From Chitinophaga pinensis (GTDB lineage Bacteria > Bacteroidota > Bacteroidia > Chitinophagales > Chitinophagaceae), in assembly GCA_902167325.1 (NCBI GenBank), contig LR632930.1, positions 3,224,001-3,288,000 on the forward strand: a stretch of DNA of 64,000 bases, in the 5' to 3' direction. This document shows, piece by piece, positions 17,128-26,035 of the stretch. Position numbers and translations under genes: made by a program. The notes under the pieces are model-generated. The model ran no database searches and had not been told where the DNA came from. It saw only the letters and a list, made by a program, of their open reading frames with translations. How positions within the stretch are numbered: position 1 is the first letter of the stretch; each line of letters opens with the position of its first letter.

Positions 17128-17661
17128 CTACCAGTTGGCATAGGCCCGGTTAAAAATATCGTCTACCAGGTTGGGAACAATCTCCTGCAACAGCTGAGGC
17201 TCCGCTTCGTTGATGGTACGCTGGGCATTAAAATCGGCCGAACGGGAGAACGACTGGTTGGTAAACCCTTTCTTATCTCCTATCCGTTTAATGAAGGTAA
17301 CATTCACGGTGATCGTTAAACGGGCGGATGCAGGTTTATCGATATCGGTAACAGCGGAGTTGCTTACGGAATACCCGGTAATGGTACCGCGGAACTCGTA
17401 ATCTGCCGTCTGATCATTGGTTTGGGTGAGGCGCGTTTGCGCGAGGATCTTCTGACGGAGCTTCTCCGTTACGTTCTGGCTCAGCTGCGGGTTATTCTGC
17501 GGGGCACGGTTTTCGAAAAAGCGCACAAATACGGTTTTAGCCTCTGGGTCAATGGTAGCGCCGTTAGCGGAATATTTGATCGTGCAGCCGCCGATGCCTG
17601 TCCATAACAGGGCAACGCCTGCCAGCATGGCAATGTATCTGAACATAGGTCGTTTATTCAT
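17128..17661 (-). CDS. lptE: LptE-family LPS-assembly lipoprotein
   Basis: A 177-residue lipoprotein. The signal peptide ends in a lipobox-like GIGGC with the lipidated cysteine at 26. The mature part has the LptE-type start (TIKYSANGATIDPEAKTVFV), the RAPQNNPQLSQNVTEKLR helix and a beta-rich end, matching the Bacteroidota LptE family, which plugs the LptD barrel during delivery of lipopolysaccharide to the cell surface. lptD is not in the window. The start overlaps the stop of the sigma-54 activator gene by 8 bp, so the two are translationally coupled. Confidence 0.88.
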   Translation of the reverse strand: MNKRPMFRYIAMLAGVALLWTGIGGCTIKYSANGATIDPEAKTVFVRFFENRAPQNNPQLSQNVTEKLRQKILAQTRLTQTNDQTADYEFRGTITGYSVSNSAVTDIDKPASARLTITVNVTFIKRIGDKKGFTNQSFSRSADFNAQRTINEAEPQLLQEIVPNLVDDIFNRAYANW

Positions 17662-18907
17662 GAATGTTGTATTCCTTCAGTTTCCGGTATAAGGTACGTT
17701 CTGAAATGCCAAGATCAAGAGCGGCATCTTTCCTTTTCCCTTTATGCTTGCGCAAAGCTTTCTCGATCAGCTCTTTCTCTTTATCTGCGATAGACAAAGT
17801 TTCTTCCACCTCTTCGTGATGGTCGATGGCATTGTCTTTCAGGATAATGGGCTGCTGCGGGGCAGGAGCGGAAATGATGTTGGGTGATACCACCGGCGCT
17901 TCGTTCGGGGAGTGGAAACCGGAAATAGCACCTGCATCCTGGAAGGAGGCCGACTGGGCGATATTGGGATTCTGCAGGATGTCGAAGAACATCTTCTTCA
18001 GCTCGGTCACATCTTTCTTCATGTCGAAGAAAAGCTTGTACAGGATATCCCTTTCATTCGAGAAATCCCCGTTGCCCTGGTTATGCCCGCCGGGTGCCAG
18101 CATGGGCAAACGGTTCACCGCAGGCTGCTCAGGCAGAAAGTGCCGCAGATCCGGACCGGTCACCAGTTTCTCCGGCGCCAGTACAGAGATCTGTTCTGCG
18201 ATATTCTTCAGTTCCCGTACATTACCCGGCCAGGGATAATTGACGAGCAGCTCGCGCGCTTCATCATTCAGCTGAACAGAAGTGGTTTTGTATTTCTCCG
18301 CAAAGTCCACGGCGAACTTACGGAAGAGCATATGAATGTCTTCCTTACGGTCGCGCAGCGAAGGCACGCGGATGGGAACGGTGTTAAGACGGTAGTAAAG
18401 ATCTTCCCGGAACTTGCCCTGCTGGGTGCGTTCGAGGAGATCGCGGTTGGTGGCGGCGATCACGCGCACATCGGTTTTCTGTACTTTGGACGAACCCACA
18501 CGGATGTATTCGCCGGTTTCCAGTACACGCAGCAGGCGTGCCTGGGTACCGAGGGGCATTTCCCCGATCTCATCGAGGAAGATGGTGCCGCCGTTCACGG
18601 TTTCGAAATAACCCTTGCGACTGTCTACCGCCCCCGTGAAGGAGCCTTTTTCGTGCCCGAAAAGCTCGGAGTCGATGGTGCCTTCAGGGATAGCGCCGCA
18701 GTTCACGGCTATAAAAGGATTGTGTTTGCGGGCGCTTAACGCATGAATGATCTGAGAAAATACTTCCTTGCCCACACCGCTTTCACCGGAAATCAGCACC
18801 GTAAGGTCAGTATTGGCCACCTGTGCTGCCACCTGCAGGGCGTAGTTAAGCGCCTGCGAGTTGCCGATGATGCCGAAGCGGTTTTTTATGCTTTGAATAT
18901 TGTCCAT
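17654..18907 (-). CDS. Sigma-54-interacting transcriptional activator without a receiver domain
   Basis: A 417-residue NtrC-class activator. The AAA+ domain covers residues about 12-245: Walker A GESGVGKE (41-48), the sigma-54 contact loop as GSFTGA (88-93; the usual form is GAFTGA), Walker B GGTIFLDEIG (107-115) and the arginine-finger region. A linker of about 120 residues leads to a Fis-type helix-turn-helix at 391-417 (RKDAALDLGISERTLYRKL). There is no N-terminal receiver or GAF domain, so the input signal is not visible. It lies 14 bp after miaB and overlaps lptE. Confidence 0.93.
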   Translation of the reverse strand: MDNIQSIKNRFGIIGNSQALNYALQVAAQVANTDLTVLISGESGVGKEVFSQIIHALSARKHNPFIAVNCGAIPEGTIDSELFGHEKGSFTGAVDSRKGYFETVNGGTIFLDEIGEMPLGTQARLLRVLETGEYIRVGSSKVQKTDVRVIAATNRDLLERTQQGKFREDLYYRLNTVPIRVPSLRDRKEDIHMLFRKFAVDFAEKYKTTSVQLNDEARELLVNYPWPGNVRELKNIAEQISVLAPEKLVTGPDLRHFLPEQPAVNRLPMLAPGGHNQGNGDFSNERDILYKLFFDMKKDVTELKKMFFDILQNPNIAQSASFQDAGAISGFHSPNEAPVVSPNIISAPAPQQPIILKDNAIDHHEEVEETLSIADKEKELIEKALRKHKGKRKDAALDLGISERTLYRKLKEYNIHE

Positions 18908-18921
18908 TCAGTTATTTTTTA

Positions 18922-20349
18922 TCAGCAGCGCCCTATCACAGTAGCGATAAGGGTGCCTGCTGTACAGTCATCAATTCTTACCATCACGTATTCGCCTTTC
19001 TGCAGATCGGTTTTGTCGAAAACGGCGACTTTATTCTGATCGGTACGACCAAAAAGCTGGTCGTCTGATTTCTTGGAAACGCCTTCCACAAGTACTTTCA
19101 CGGTTTTGCCCACTTCTTTCTGCATGCTTTCGTGGGAGTGCCCGCGGTGCAGTGCCACGATCTCTGCCAGCCTGCGCTTCTTCACCTCTTCCGGCACATC
19201 ATCTGTATACCTCCTGGCGGCCAGGGTACCCGGGCGCTCAGAGTAGGCGAACATATAAGCGAGGTCGTACCGGGCGTAATCCATAACAGACATAGTGTCC
19301 TGATGGTCTTCTTCCGTTTCGGTACAGAACCCGGTGATCACGTCGGTAGATATGGCGCAGTCGGGGAGTATCTCGCGGATGCGGTCTACCTTCTTCATAT
19401 ACCATTCCCGGGTGTAAGTGCGGTTCATCAGTTGCAGGATGCGCGTGGAGCCGCTTTGCACCGGGAGGTGGATGTAGTTGCAGATGTTTTCATGGCGGGC
19501 CATGGCATGCAGCACTTCATCAGTAATATCTTTCGGGTGGGAAGTGCTGAAGCGTACGCGCAGGAGGGGGCTGATATTGGCCACCCGTTCCAGCAGGTGG
19601 GCGAAGGTGATGGTTTCATCACCGGCTTCGTCTATGTAATAATAGGAGTCCACATTCTGACCCAGCAGCGTTACTTCGCGGTAACCACGCTCAAAGAGGT
19701 CGGTAGCCTCGGCGAGGATGGAATGCGGATCGCGGCTGCGCTCGCGGCCACGGGTAAAAGGCACAACGCAGAAGGTGCACATATTGTTGCAGCCGCGCAT
19801 GATGGAAACAAAGGCGGTAACGCCGTTACTGTCCAGGCGGACCGGACTGATATCCCCATATGTTTCTTCCCGGCTGAGCAGTACGTTGATGGCTTTCTGG
19901 CCGGTGCCTGCTTCCTCGATGAGGGAGGGGAGGGTGCGGTAAGCATCCGGGCCAACCACGAGGTCTACCAGTTTTTCTTCTTCTAAAAACTTGGATTTGA
20001 GGCGTTCAGCCATGCAGCCCAGTACACCTACGAGGAAACCGGGCTTCTGCTGCTTGGTTTTCTTGAAGGTGGTGAGGCGCTGGCGAACGGTTTGCTCTGC
20101 CTTTTCACGGATAGAGCAGGTGTTGAGCAGTACCAGGTCGGCCTCTTCCACATTGCGGGTGGCGCCGTAGCCCTGGGTATTGAGGATGGAAGCCACGATC
20201 TCGGAATCGTTGAAATTCATCTGGCAACCATAACTTTCGATATAGAATTTTTTTGAATAGGTACGGGTATCTGCTGCCGCAGGAGCGATAGCTTCGCCCT
20301 GGCGGCTCTCATCATGTACTTTCTGAACTGTTTCCAGCATGCCTGTCAA
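18922..20349 (-). CDS. miaB: tRNA-2-methylthio-N6-dimethylallyladenosine synthase MiaB
   Basis: A 475-residue radical-SAM methylthiotransferase. The N-terminal MTTase domain has the three cluster cysteines C42 (YGCQMN), C78 ([11 protein letters not shown]) and C112 ([10 protein letters not shown]). The radical-SAM cluster is bound by C187, C191 and C194 in [19 protein letters not shown], and a TRAM domain lies at the C-terminus. It adds the methylthio group to A37 of tRNAs reading UNN codons. A perfect -7 box (TAAGTTTG on the minus strand, plus positions 20363-20370) sits 13 bases upstream of the start, so the leader is very short; ATG three codons later is an alternative start. First gene of the operon running to secG. 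Confidence 0.96.
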   Translation of the reverse strand: MTGMLETVQKVHDESRQGEAIAPAAADTRTYSKKFYIESYGCQMNFNDSEIVASILNTQGYGATRNVEEADLVLLNTCSIREKAEQTVRQRLTTFKKTKQQKPGFLVGVLGCMAERLKSKFLEEEKLVDLVVGPDAYRTLPSLIEEAGTGQKAINVLLSREETYGDISPVRLDSNGVTAFVSIMRGCNNMCTFCVVPFTRGRERSRDPHSILAEATDLFERGYREVTLLGQNVDSYYYIDEAGDETITFAHLLERVANISPLLRVRFSTSHPKDITDEVLHAMARHENICNYIHLPVQSGSTRILQLMNRTYTREWYMKKVDRIREILPDCAISTDVITGFCTETEEDHQDTMSVMDYARYDLAYMFAYSERPGTLAARRYTDDVPEEVKKRRLAEIVALHRGHSHESMQKEVGKTVKVLVEGVSKKSDDQLFGRTDQNKVAVFDKTDLQKGEYVMVRIDDCTAGTLIATVIGRC

Positions 20350-20362
20350 AATTTAAGAACTG

Positions 20363-20370
20363 CAAACTTA
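20363..20370 (-). promoter_or_regulatory. -7 box of the miaB operon promoter
   Basis: Minus-strand TAAGTTTG is an exact match to the Bacteroidota TAnnTTTG element, 13-20 bases upstream of the miaB start. No good -33 TTTG was found at the usual distance. Confidence 0.5.
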
Positions 20371-20552
20371 CATAAAAAAATGACAGAATGACAGGAAGAA
20401 TCACGGTTAATAGGGGAGAAATGCCGCCATTTAACAGTGTTTTCACTTAATTAACATACCTGGGCGTTATAAAAGACCCCGCCTTCCTTCAGTGGTCCTT
20501 CAGTCAAACACCCTCAAACGGCATAGGAGGTCGTTTGTGGCACAAAGACTTA

Positions 20553-20584
20553 TTTGGTATTATGCAAACGGTTGCATAATTTAG
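20553..20584 (+). promoter_or_regulatory. Promoter overlapped by a LacI-type operator
   Basis: TTTG at 20553-20556 and TAATTTAG at 20577-20584 (one mismatch to TAnnTTTG) are 20 bases apart, the normal Bacteroidota spacing. Between and overlapping them is an inverted repeat with perfect 9-bp arms (20559-20567 and 20572-20580) around ACGG. Its core TGCAAACGGTTGCA fits every fixed position of the LacI/GalR-family operator pattern TGnAAnCGnTTnCA. The site is about 200 bp upstream of the sugar dehydrogenase gene. A repressor bound here would block the promoter. The rest of 20371-20777 shows no other clear element. Confidence 0.6.
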
Positions 20585-20777
20585 GATAGTGTTGATCCTG
20601 TAAAGAAGCGCGCACCGGTCCGGAATGAAACACCCTAACGCTGTGACTATATGCTGAATTGAAAAAGACCCTGCCCGGAAAGAACTGATCCCGTTATGAA
20701 CCGTTAGCCGCAATGCCCGCAGGAGCCTTGGTTTTCCACTATCCTCTATTGTTAACAATCATAAAACCCGATCCCTT

Positions 20778-23700
20778 ATGACGAAAACTGTTCCTAACAG
20801 ATTACGGCGGTATTCTATCGCCCTGCTCGCTTTATTTCTTTCCTTCTTAATGCAATCGTATGCACAAACATTGCCCGCTAACTTCTCAAGGGTAAGCGTT
20901 ACGGCAGGACTCACCGGTCCCACCTCCTTCGCCCACCTGCCCGACGGCAGGATACTCATTTGTCAGCAAAACGGCCAGCTGAGGGTATTCAAGAACAATG
21001 CCCTCCTGACCACCCCGGCCGTTTCCCTGTCTGTCAACACCAGCGGCGAAAGAGGCCTGATCGGTATTGCGGTAGACCCCGCTTTCAGTACCAACAGCTA
21101 CATCTACCTGTACTACACGGCCTCTTCCGGTCCGCATAACCGGGTAAGCCGCTTCACCATGAACGGCGACCTGGCGCAGTCTGAACTGGCATTGCTGGAC
21201 ATGCCTACCCTCAGCGCCATTTATCACAATGGTGGCGGACTGGCCTTTGATAACACGGGTAAGCTGCTCATTGCCACCGGCGATAACAAGGTAGGTGCCA
21301 ACTCTTCAAACCTCGACAGTTACCTCGGTAAAGTGCTGCGTATCAATACCGATGGCACCGTACCATCCGGCAACCCCTTCACCGGCGGCGCCCAGCGCAG
21401 CAGGGTATGGGCTTATGGCCTGCGCAACCCCTTCACCATTGCCACCGATCCCGTAAGTGGTAAGATCTACGTGAACGATGTGGGCGAGGCCACCTGGGAA
21501 GAAGTGAACGATGCCACCGTAAGCGGCCGCAACTTCGGATGGCCTACCAAAGAAGGGATGTGTACATCGGGTTGTACCGGGTTTACCAATCCCATTTATG
21601 TATATGCCACCAACCGGGATGCCAGTCCGCCTAACGGCCAGGGTTGCGCCATCAACGGCGGTACCTTCCTGAACAGTACGGGCAGCAACTGGCCCGCTAC
21701 TTATCACGGCAAATACTTCTTCCTCGATTACTGTGGCTCCTGGATCGATTATATCAATCCCGCTTCACCCGCCACCCGGAATAGTTTCGGTACCGGGCTG
21801 AGCGATGAACTAACCACTATGAAGCAGGGCACGGATGGTAACCTGTACTTCCTCCGCAGGGCCAACAACACGCTTTATAAGATCATTTACACCGGCAGCG
21901 CCGCACCCGTAATTACCACGCAGCCGCAAAGCATCACGGTTCCGCAGGGTGGCAATGCTACCTTTACGGTGACGGCTACCGGTACACCCGCACCCACTTA
22001 CCAGTGGAGGAAAGGTACTGCCAATATTTCGGGAGCCACAGCTGCTGCTTACACCATCAGCAATGTGCAGGCCGCCAATGCCGGTAGTTATAACGTAGTA
22101 GTCACCAACTCCGCAGGAACCGTTACCAGTGCGAATGCAACACTCACCGTGTCTGCCCCCAATACCTTGCCTGCAGCCACCATTCTAACTCCGGCCAACA
22201 ATTCGGTGTTCCGCGGTGGCGATGTGATCCAGTATAGTGGATCAGCTACCGATGCGGAAGATGGTACACTGCCCGCTTCGGCGTTTGTATGGTGGGTAGA
22301 TTTTCATCATGCCAACCACCACCATCCCGGCCCTGCACTTACTTCCGGCACCACTTCGGGCAGCTTCCCCATTTCTACACAGGGCCATACCGAAACCGAT
22401 ATCTGGTACCGGCTGTACCTCGAAGTGACGGATGCCCAGGGTGGGAAAGACACGTCGTATATCGAGATCTTCCCGGTAACAACAGATATCACTTTGCAAT
22501 CCGTTCCGGCTGGTCTCACCATTACGTTGAACGATATCCCGTATGTAACGCCACATGTCCAGAACTCGCTTTCCGGTATGGTAAGGCCTATGGCGGCACC
22601 CAGCCCGCAAACGCTCAACGGCACCACGTATGTTTTCGATTATTGGGAACATGGCGGTACACGCGAGCAGAACATCACGGTGAGCGATAATCCCGCCACT
22701 TATAAAGCAGTGTTCAAAACCGCGCCCGCACCCATCAACCTTGCACCGGTGCACGATGCCTATGTACGCGATGGTACCAACGCGGCCATCACGCACGGCA
22801 CTACAGACTCTACCTTGCTCATCACCAAATTATCCCCAGCCGGACAGCTCAACAACGCCCGCGAAAGCTACCTGCAGTTCGATCTGAGCAGTATCACTGA
22901 TCCGCTGGCATCGGTAGTGTTAAAAGTATACGGCAAACTGGACCTCACCACGGTTCCCTCGGTAGGTGTAGGCGTATACTCCGCAGCCAATACTACCTGG
23001 ACGGAAAACGCACTCACCTGGAACAACAAGCCCGCCACCAGCGCAAACCCCCTTGCTACCGTAACCGTCAGCAACACTGCATTCGCTTATTACCATTTCG
23101 ATGTAACGGCGTATGTGCAGGCAGAGAAAGCTGCAGGCCGGAATAAAGTGTCGTTCGCATTGAAGAGCCAGGTTGCGCACGATCCGCGCATCTTCTGGAA
23201 TGCCAGCGAATTTGGATCAAACGGTCCACAGCTGACTGTCATCACACAGGGTGGTGGTACCGAACCTCCCTGCGATCCCGCAACCGCAAGTGGAAACGAT
23301 GGTAACGTACCGGCCAATGTATTGGATGATAACCTGTCCACACGTTGGTCTATGCAGGGCGATGGTGAATGGATCGCTTTCTGCCTTGGTGATACGCTCA
23401 ACGTAACCGCTGTGCAGATCGCTTTCTTCAGCGGAGATGTACGCTCTTCCAACTTCGATATTCAGGCAGGGAACGATGGCAGCAACTGGACCACCGTATC
23501 GGCCAACCGGAGCAGCAGCGGCACTTCTCTTCAGCTGGAAACGTTCAATATACCCCCCACGCAGGCCAAATACATCCGTATCCTCGGGCATGGCAACAGC
23601 GTGAACTTATGGAATAGTTACACCGAAGTTAAATTCGTAACCGGCGGTGGTGGCGGCACAGTGGAAACACCGCTGACGGCCATCCACGACGCATATGTCC

Positions 23701-24497
23701 GCAATGGCACCAATGCCACTGTTACCCATGGTACTACTGATCCCAATGCACTTATCGTGAAGCTGAACAGTAGCCCTACAGCTGGTAACGACCGCGCCAC
23801 TTATCTCACCTTCAACACTGCAGGCATTACCGGCACGGTGAGCAATGTGAAGATCCGGCTGTTTGGCGGACTAACCGACAACCGCAGCGCCAACATCCCC
23901 GTTAGCGCCAGCAGTGTAGCCACTACTACCTGGACGGAAAGTACGCTCACCTGGAACAACAAACCCGCCGCAGGTGCCACCGCACTGGTCTCCACGACCA
24001 TTACGGATTCTGTTCCCCGCTTCTACACCTGGGATGTTACCAGTTATGTAAATGCAGAAAGAGCGGCCGGAAGGAATACCGTATCATTCGCGATACAAGC
24101 TACGGCGGTATCCACGCCTATCCTGAGCTTCCGGTCAGACGAAGCCGGTGGCAATGTGCCGCAGCTGATATTCACGCATACGCAATCCCTTGCACCGGCA
24201 GCAATTGCAGCAGCTAAGATTCCTGAGCAGGAGCAGTCAGAGGGCGCTGTGTTGCATAGTTTCCCCAGTCCGTTCCGCGATGTGCTGGTGGTAACTTACT
24301 CGCTGAAAAAGGCAGGGCGTGTGCAGCTGGCGCTGTTCGATATGCAGGGCAGGGAAGTGGCGCGATTGGCGGATGGGGTACAGCCTGCAGGCCAACACCG
24401 GACGAGCTTTGCAACCGGCAAGCATCCCGCCGGCATCTACATCCTGAAACTGACGCATGGTAATAAGGCCATCACGCAAAAACTGATGAAAGAATAA
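20778..24497 (+). CDS. Secreted multidomain sorbosone/glucose dehydrogenase-like protein with T9SS sorting domain
   Basis: A 1239-residue exported protein. The signal peptide is residues 1-30 (LMQSYAQ). Residues about 33-375 form a PQQ-dependent sugar dehydrogenase-type beta-propeller (GSDH: LPDGRILICQQNGQLRV, GLIGIAVDP, YHNGGGLAFD, WAYGLRNPF). There follow an Ig-like domain (about 383-465), a Bacteroidota-specific beta-sandwich (about 470-575) and two DNRLRE/CBM96-type domains (about 655-820 and 965-1130, each with DAYVR.GTNA and TWTE..LTWNNKP) on either side of a discoidin-like F5/8 C domain (about 830-950). The C-terminal 80 residues are a type IX secretion sorting domain (FPSPFRDVL, PAGIYILKL). 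It probably oxidises a sugar at the cell surface or outside, held by carbohydrate-binding modules. Confidence 0.9.
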   Translation: MTKTVPNRLRRYSIALLALFLSFLMQSYAQTLPANFSRVSVTAGLTGPTSFAHLPDGRILICQQNGQLRVFKNNALLTTPAVSLSVNTSGERGLIGIAVDPAFSTNSYIYLYYTASSGPHNRVSRFTMNGDLAQSELALLDMPTLSAIYHNGGGLAFDNTGKLLIATGDNKVGANSSNLDSYLGKVLRINTDGTVPSGNPFTGGAQRSRVWAYGLRNPFTIATDPVSGKIYVNDVGEATWEEVNDATVSGRNFGWPTKEGMCTSGCTGFTNPIYVYATNRDASPPNGQGCAINGGTFLNSTGSNWPATYHGKYFFLDYCGSWIDYINPASPATRNSFGTGLSDELTTMKQGTDGNLYFLRRANNTLYKIIYTGSAAPVITTQPQSITVPQGGNATFTVTATGTPAPTYQWRKGTANISGATAAAYTISNVQAANAGSYNVVVTNSAGTVTSANATLTVSAPNTLPAATILTPANNSVFRGGDVIQYSGSATDAEDGTLPASAFVWWVDFHHANHHHPGPALTSGTTSGSFPISTQGHTETDIWYRLYLEVTDAQGGKDTSYIEIFPVTTDITLQSVPAGLTITLNDIPYVTPHVQNSLSGMVRPMAAPSPQTLNGTTYVFDYWEHGGTREQNITVSDNPATYKAVFKTAPAPINLAPVHDAYVRDGTNAAITHGTTDSTLLITKLSPAGQLNNARESYLQFDLSSITDPLASVVLKVYGKLDLTTVPSVGVGVYSAANTTWTENALTWNNKPATSANPLATVTVSNTAFAYYHFDVTAYVQAEKAAGRNKVSFALKSQVAHDPRIFWNASEFGSNGPQLTVITQGGGTEPPCDPATASGNDGNVPANVLDDNLSTRWSMQGDGEWIAFCLGDTLNVTAVQIAFFSGDVRSSNFDIQAGNDGSNWTTVSANRSSSGTSLQLETFNIPPTQAKYIRILGHGNSVNLWNSYTEVKFVTGGGGGTVETPLTAIHDAYVRNGTNATVTHGTTDPNALIVKLNSSPTAGNDRATYLTFNTAGITGTVSNVKIRLFGGLTDNRSANIPVSASSVATTTWTESTLTWNNKPAAGATALVSTTITDSVPRFYTWDVTSYVNAERAAGRNTVSFAIQATAVSTPILSFRSDEAGGNVPQLIFTHTQSLAPAAIAAAKIPEQEQSEGAVLHSFPSPFRDVLVVTYSLKKAGRVQLALFDMQGREVARLADGVQPAGQHRTSFATGKHPAGIYILKLTHGNKAITQKLMKE

Positions 24498-24501
24498 ACC
24501 C

Positions 24502-24540
24502 ATAGCGGCAGCGCACCATTGTGCTGCCGCTATTAAATTT
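24502..24540 (+). terminator. Intrinsic terminator after the sugar dehydrogenase gene
   Basis: Arms 24502-24514 and 24521-24533 (ATAGCGGCAGC and its complement, one G-T pair further in) are followed by TAAATTTTT. The hairpin starts 5 bases after the stop codon. Confidence 0.82.
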
Positions 24541-24553
24541 TTGGAATAGGATA

Positions 24554-24586
24554 TTTGTTTTCTATTTCCAAACAATTGTATATTTG
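24554..24586 (+). promoter_or_regulatory. tRNA-Gly promoter
   Basis: TTTG at 24554-24557 and a perfect TATATTTG at 24579-24586, 21 bases apart, lie 32 bases before the tRNA. The match to the Bacteroidota housekeeping consensus is exact. Confidence 0.75.
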
Positions 24587-24618
24587 TTTCCCTTCCGGAG
24601 AAATCTGTGGAGGGAAAT

Positions 24619-24691
24619 GCGGGAATAGCTCATTTGGTAGAGCGGCAGCTTCCCAAGCTGTAGGTGGCCGGTTCGAGCCCGGTTTCCCGCT
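24619..24691 (+). tRNA. tRNA-Gly (anticodon CCC)
   Basis: A full cloverleaf: acceptor arms GCGGGAA (24619-24625) and TTCCCGC (24684-24690), a D-arm containing GCTCATTTGGTAGAGC, anticodon loop TTCCCAA giving CCC, a T-arm with GTTCGAGC, and T as discriminator base, normal for glycine. The CCA end is not encoded. It reads GGG codons. A consensus promoter precedes it and a terminator follows, so it is a single-gene unit. Confidence 0.95.
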
Positions 24692-24697
24692 CAGAAG

Positions 24698-24730
24698 AAA
24701 AGCAAACGTTGAACGGCGTTTGCTTTTTTT
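24698..24730 (+). terminator. Terminator of the tRNA-Gly gene
   Basis: Arms AAAAGCAAACG (24698-24708) and CGTTTGCTTTT (24717-24727) are followed by a run of T. Confidence 0.88.
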
Positions 24731-24945
24731 GTTGCCTCCCTTATGATTTGACAGGTTATTGCAACTTTCGAAAACTTCTACCCTCTGATACTGTTAGCTT
24801 CGAGAATATTCAGTCTTATTGCGCTGGCCTTTCGTGGTTCCGCAAACCATCATACGACGGCGTTAGATATCCTCCAATCCCCGTACTGTTGATGGTTTGG
24901 GGGATTTTTCGTATATTCAGCGTCAACAAAAAACACACATTTGTT

Positions 24946-25722
24946 ATGGCTATCTTAGATTCTATCATTCCATTTAAAGGCCGGCTGGGCAACGTCATTT
25001 CGTACGTACGCAATGGTAAGCACTGCCTGCGTACGGTGCCCGAATCCGTACGGCAAACGGCTAACACCCGCCGCGCTGCCAAATGGTTCGGTGCGGCCAG
25101 CCGGAAAGGCGCCCTTATCCGGAACGCTTTCGCTCCTGAAATCGACATCCAGCCCGATCGCGTACTCGTAAACCGCCTCAACAGCTACATCCTGAGCGCG
25201 GGAAGGAATAATCACGCAGGCCTCTCCAAATTCCGCTTTAATGGCTACACCGGCCTCTCTAAGCACTTCAGTGGCCGGCTTGTATTCAGCAAAGACGGCA
25301 AGCTGCATATCCCCGAACAGCGGCTCCAGGCCTATGGCGGTGCCATCCGGATGGAAGTAAAGCTCATCGCCACCCGGATCGACTTTAGCACCCGCACAAT
25401 AACAGGTACGGATGTGGCCCTGTTGAACATCGACCTGAACCAACCTGTCCAACCCTTCGAAGGAGCCGAAATGTCGGTAGACGTACCGGGTAAAGGCACA
25501 TTGGTGGTGGTGGTGCAGGTCAGGCTGTTTACGAAGGATTTCGAAATCCGTAACCGGAAGTACCAGGTAGCCGATATCGTGGCCGTGGTAGAAGAGGAGG
25601 TTCCGCAGGTAACGGTACGCACGAAAGCCCAACCCCATAAGAAACTAACCCGCATCCCAGCGGTACCTGTCCGTAAAACCGCTCCCGCTCAAAACGGGCA
25701 GGCAGCCATCCAGCGGGAATAG
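24946..25722 (+). CDS. Unknown protein with DUF6266-like N-terminus
   Basis: A 258-residue protein that I do not recognise with confidence. The frame is open from 24664, but that stretch runs through the tRNA and its terminator, so ATG at 24946 (MAILDSIIPFKGRLG) is the likely start. The opening GRLGNVISYVRNGKHCLRTVP resembles in layout the start of Bacteroidota DUF6266 proteins (gly-lys-val-gly-asn, then a basic stretch). The rest is beta-rich and basic, without signal peptide or membrane helix, and ends in a lysine/proline-rich tail. A perfect 10-bp inverted repeat (CAAACCATCA, 24843-24852 and 24890-24899) lies in its leader. The phased 11-bp array begins about 115 bp after the stop. Confidence 0.65.
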   Translation: MAILDSIIPFKGRLGNVISYVRNGKHCLRTVPESVRQTANTRRAAKWFGAASRKGALIRNAFAPEIDIQPDRVLVNRLNSYILSAGRNNHAGLSKFRFNGYTGLSKHFSGRLVFSKDGKLHIPEQRLQAYGGAIRMEVKLIATRIDFSTRTITGTDVALLNIDLNQPVQPFEGAEMSVDVPGKGTLVVVVQVRLFTKDFEIRNRKYQVADIVAVVEEEVPQVTVRTKAQPHKKLTRIPAVPVRKTAPAQNGQAAIQRE

Positions 25723-25837
25723 CTTATCGCCATAACAGGGTGTTTTTGTTGTAAATAATTCATTTTCAAACCATATGGAGTCCCAAACTACCCGGCAGGC
25801 CTCTCCTCCGCCAGCCAATGCTATGGGCCGCAGGCGC

Positions 25838-26035
25838 CCGATCTTCTCTTTCACTGCCTGCTATCACCTTCACCCCGCCTCCGCATCTCATCCGCATCAC
25901 TTCCGCATCAAGTCCACCTTCTCTCCGCACTTGCCTGCCATTTCACGCGTTGTTCTCGCGTACTTCCCGGCATGTTCCCGTACTGTAGCCTTACTCTTCC
26001 TGTACTGTAGCCATACTGTTATCGTACTGTAGTTT
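25838..26035 (+). repeat. Intergenic array of degenerate units phased every 11 bp (array 1)
   Basis: Written in rows of 11, this stretch lines up. CGCATC starts rows at 25882, 25893 and 25904. TACTGTAG, TACTCTTC, TACTGTAG, TACTGTTA and TACTGTAG start at exactly 25981, 25992, 26003, 26014 and 26025. Rows in between (CGTTGTTCTCG, CGTACTTCCCG, GCATGTTCCCG) drift gradually from one motif to the other. About 18 units can be traced; the left limit is uncertain. The 85-codon frame across it (25775-26032) is pyrimidine-driven and not a convincing gene. The rest of the 25723-26186 gap shows only an unremarkable AT-rich stretch before the next gene. Confidence 0.7.

Noticed and set aside
25775..26032. 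An 85-codon frame over array 1
   Set aside because: The translation is Pro/His/Ser/Leu-rich low complexity and the underlying 11-bp period does not fit a coding repeat.
25838..26035. CRISPR array
   Set aside because: Units are 11 bp and degenerate, with no constant repeat of 24-40 bp, no spacers, and no cas gene in the window.
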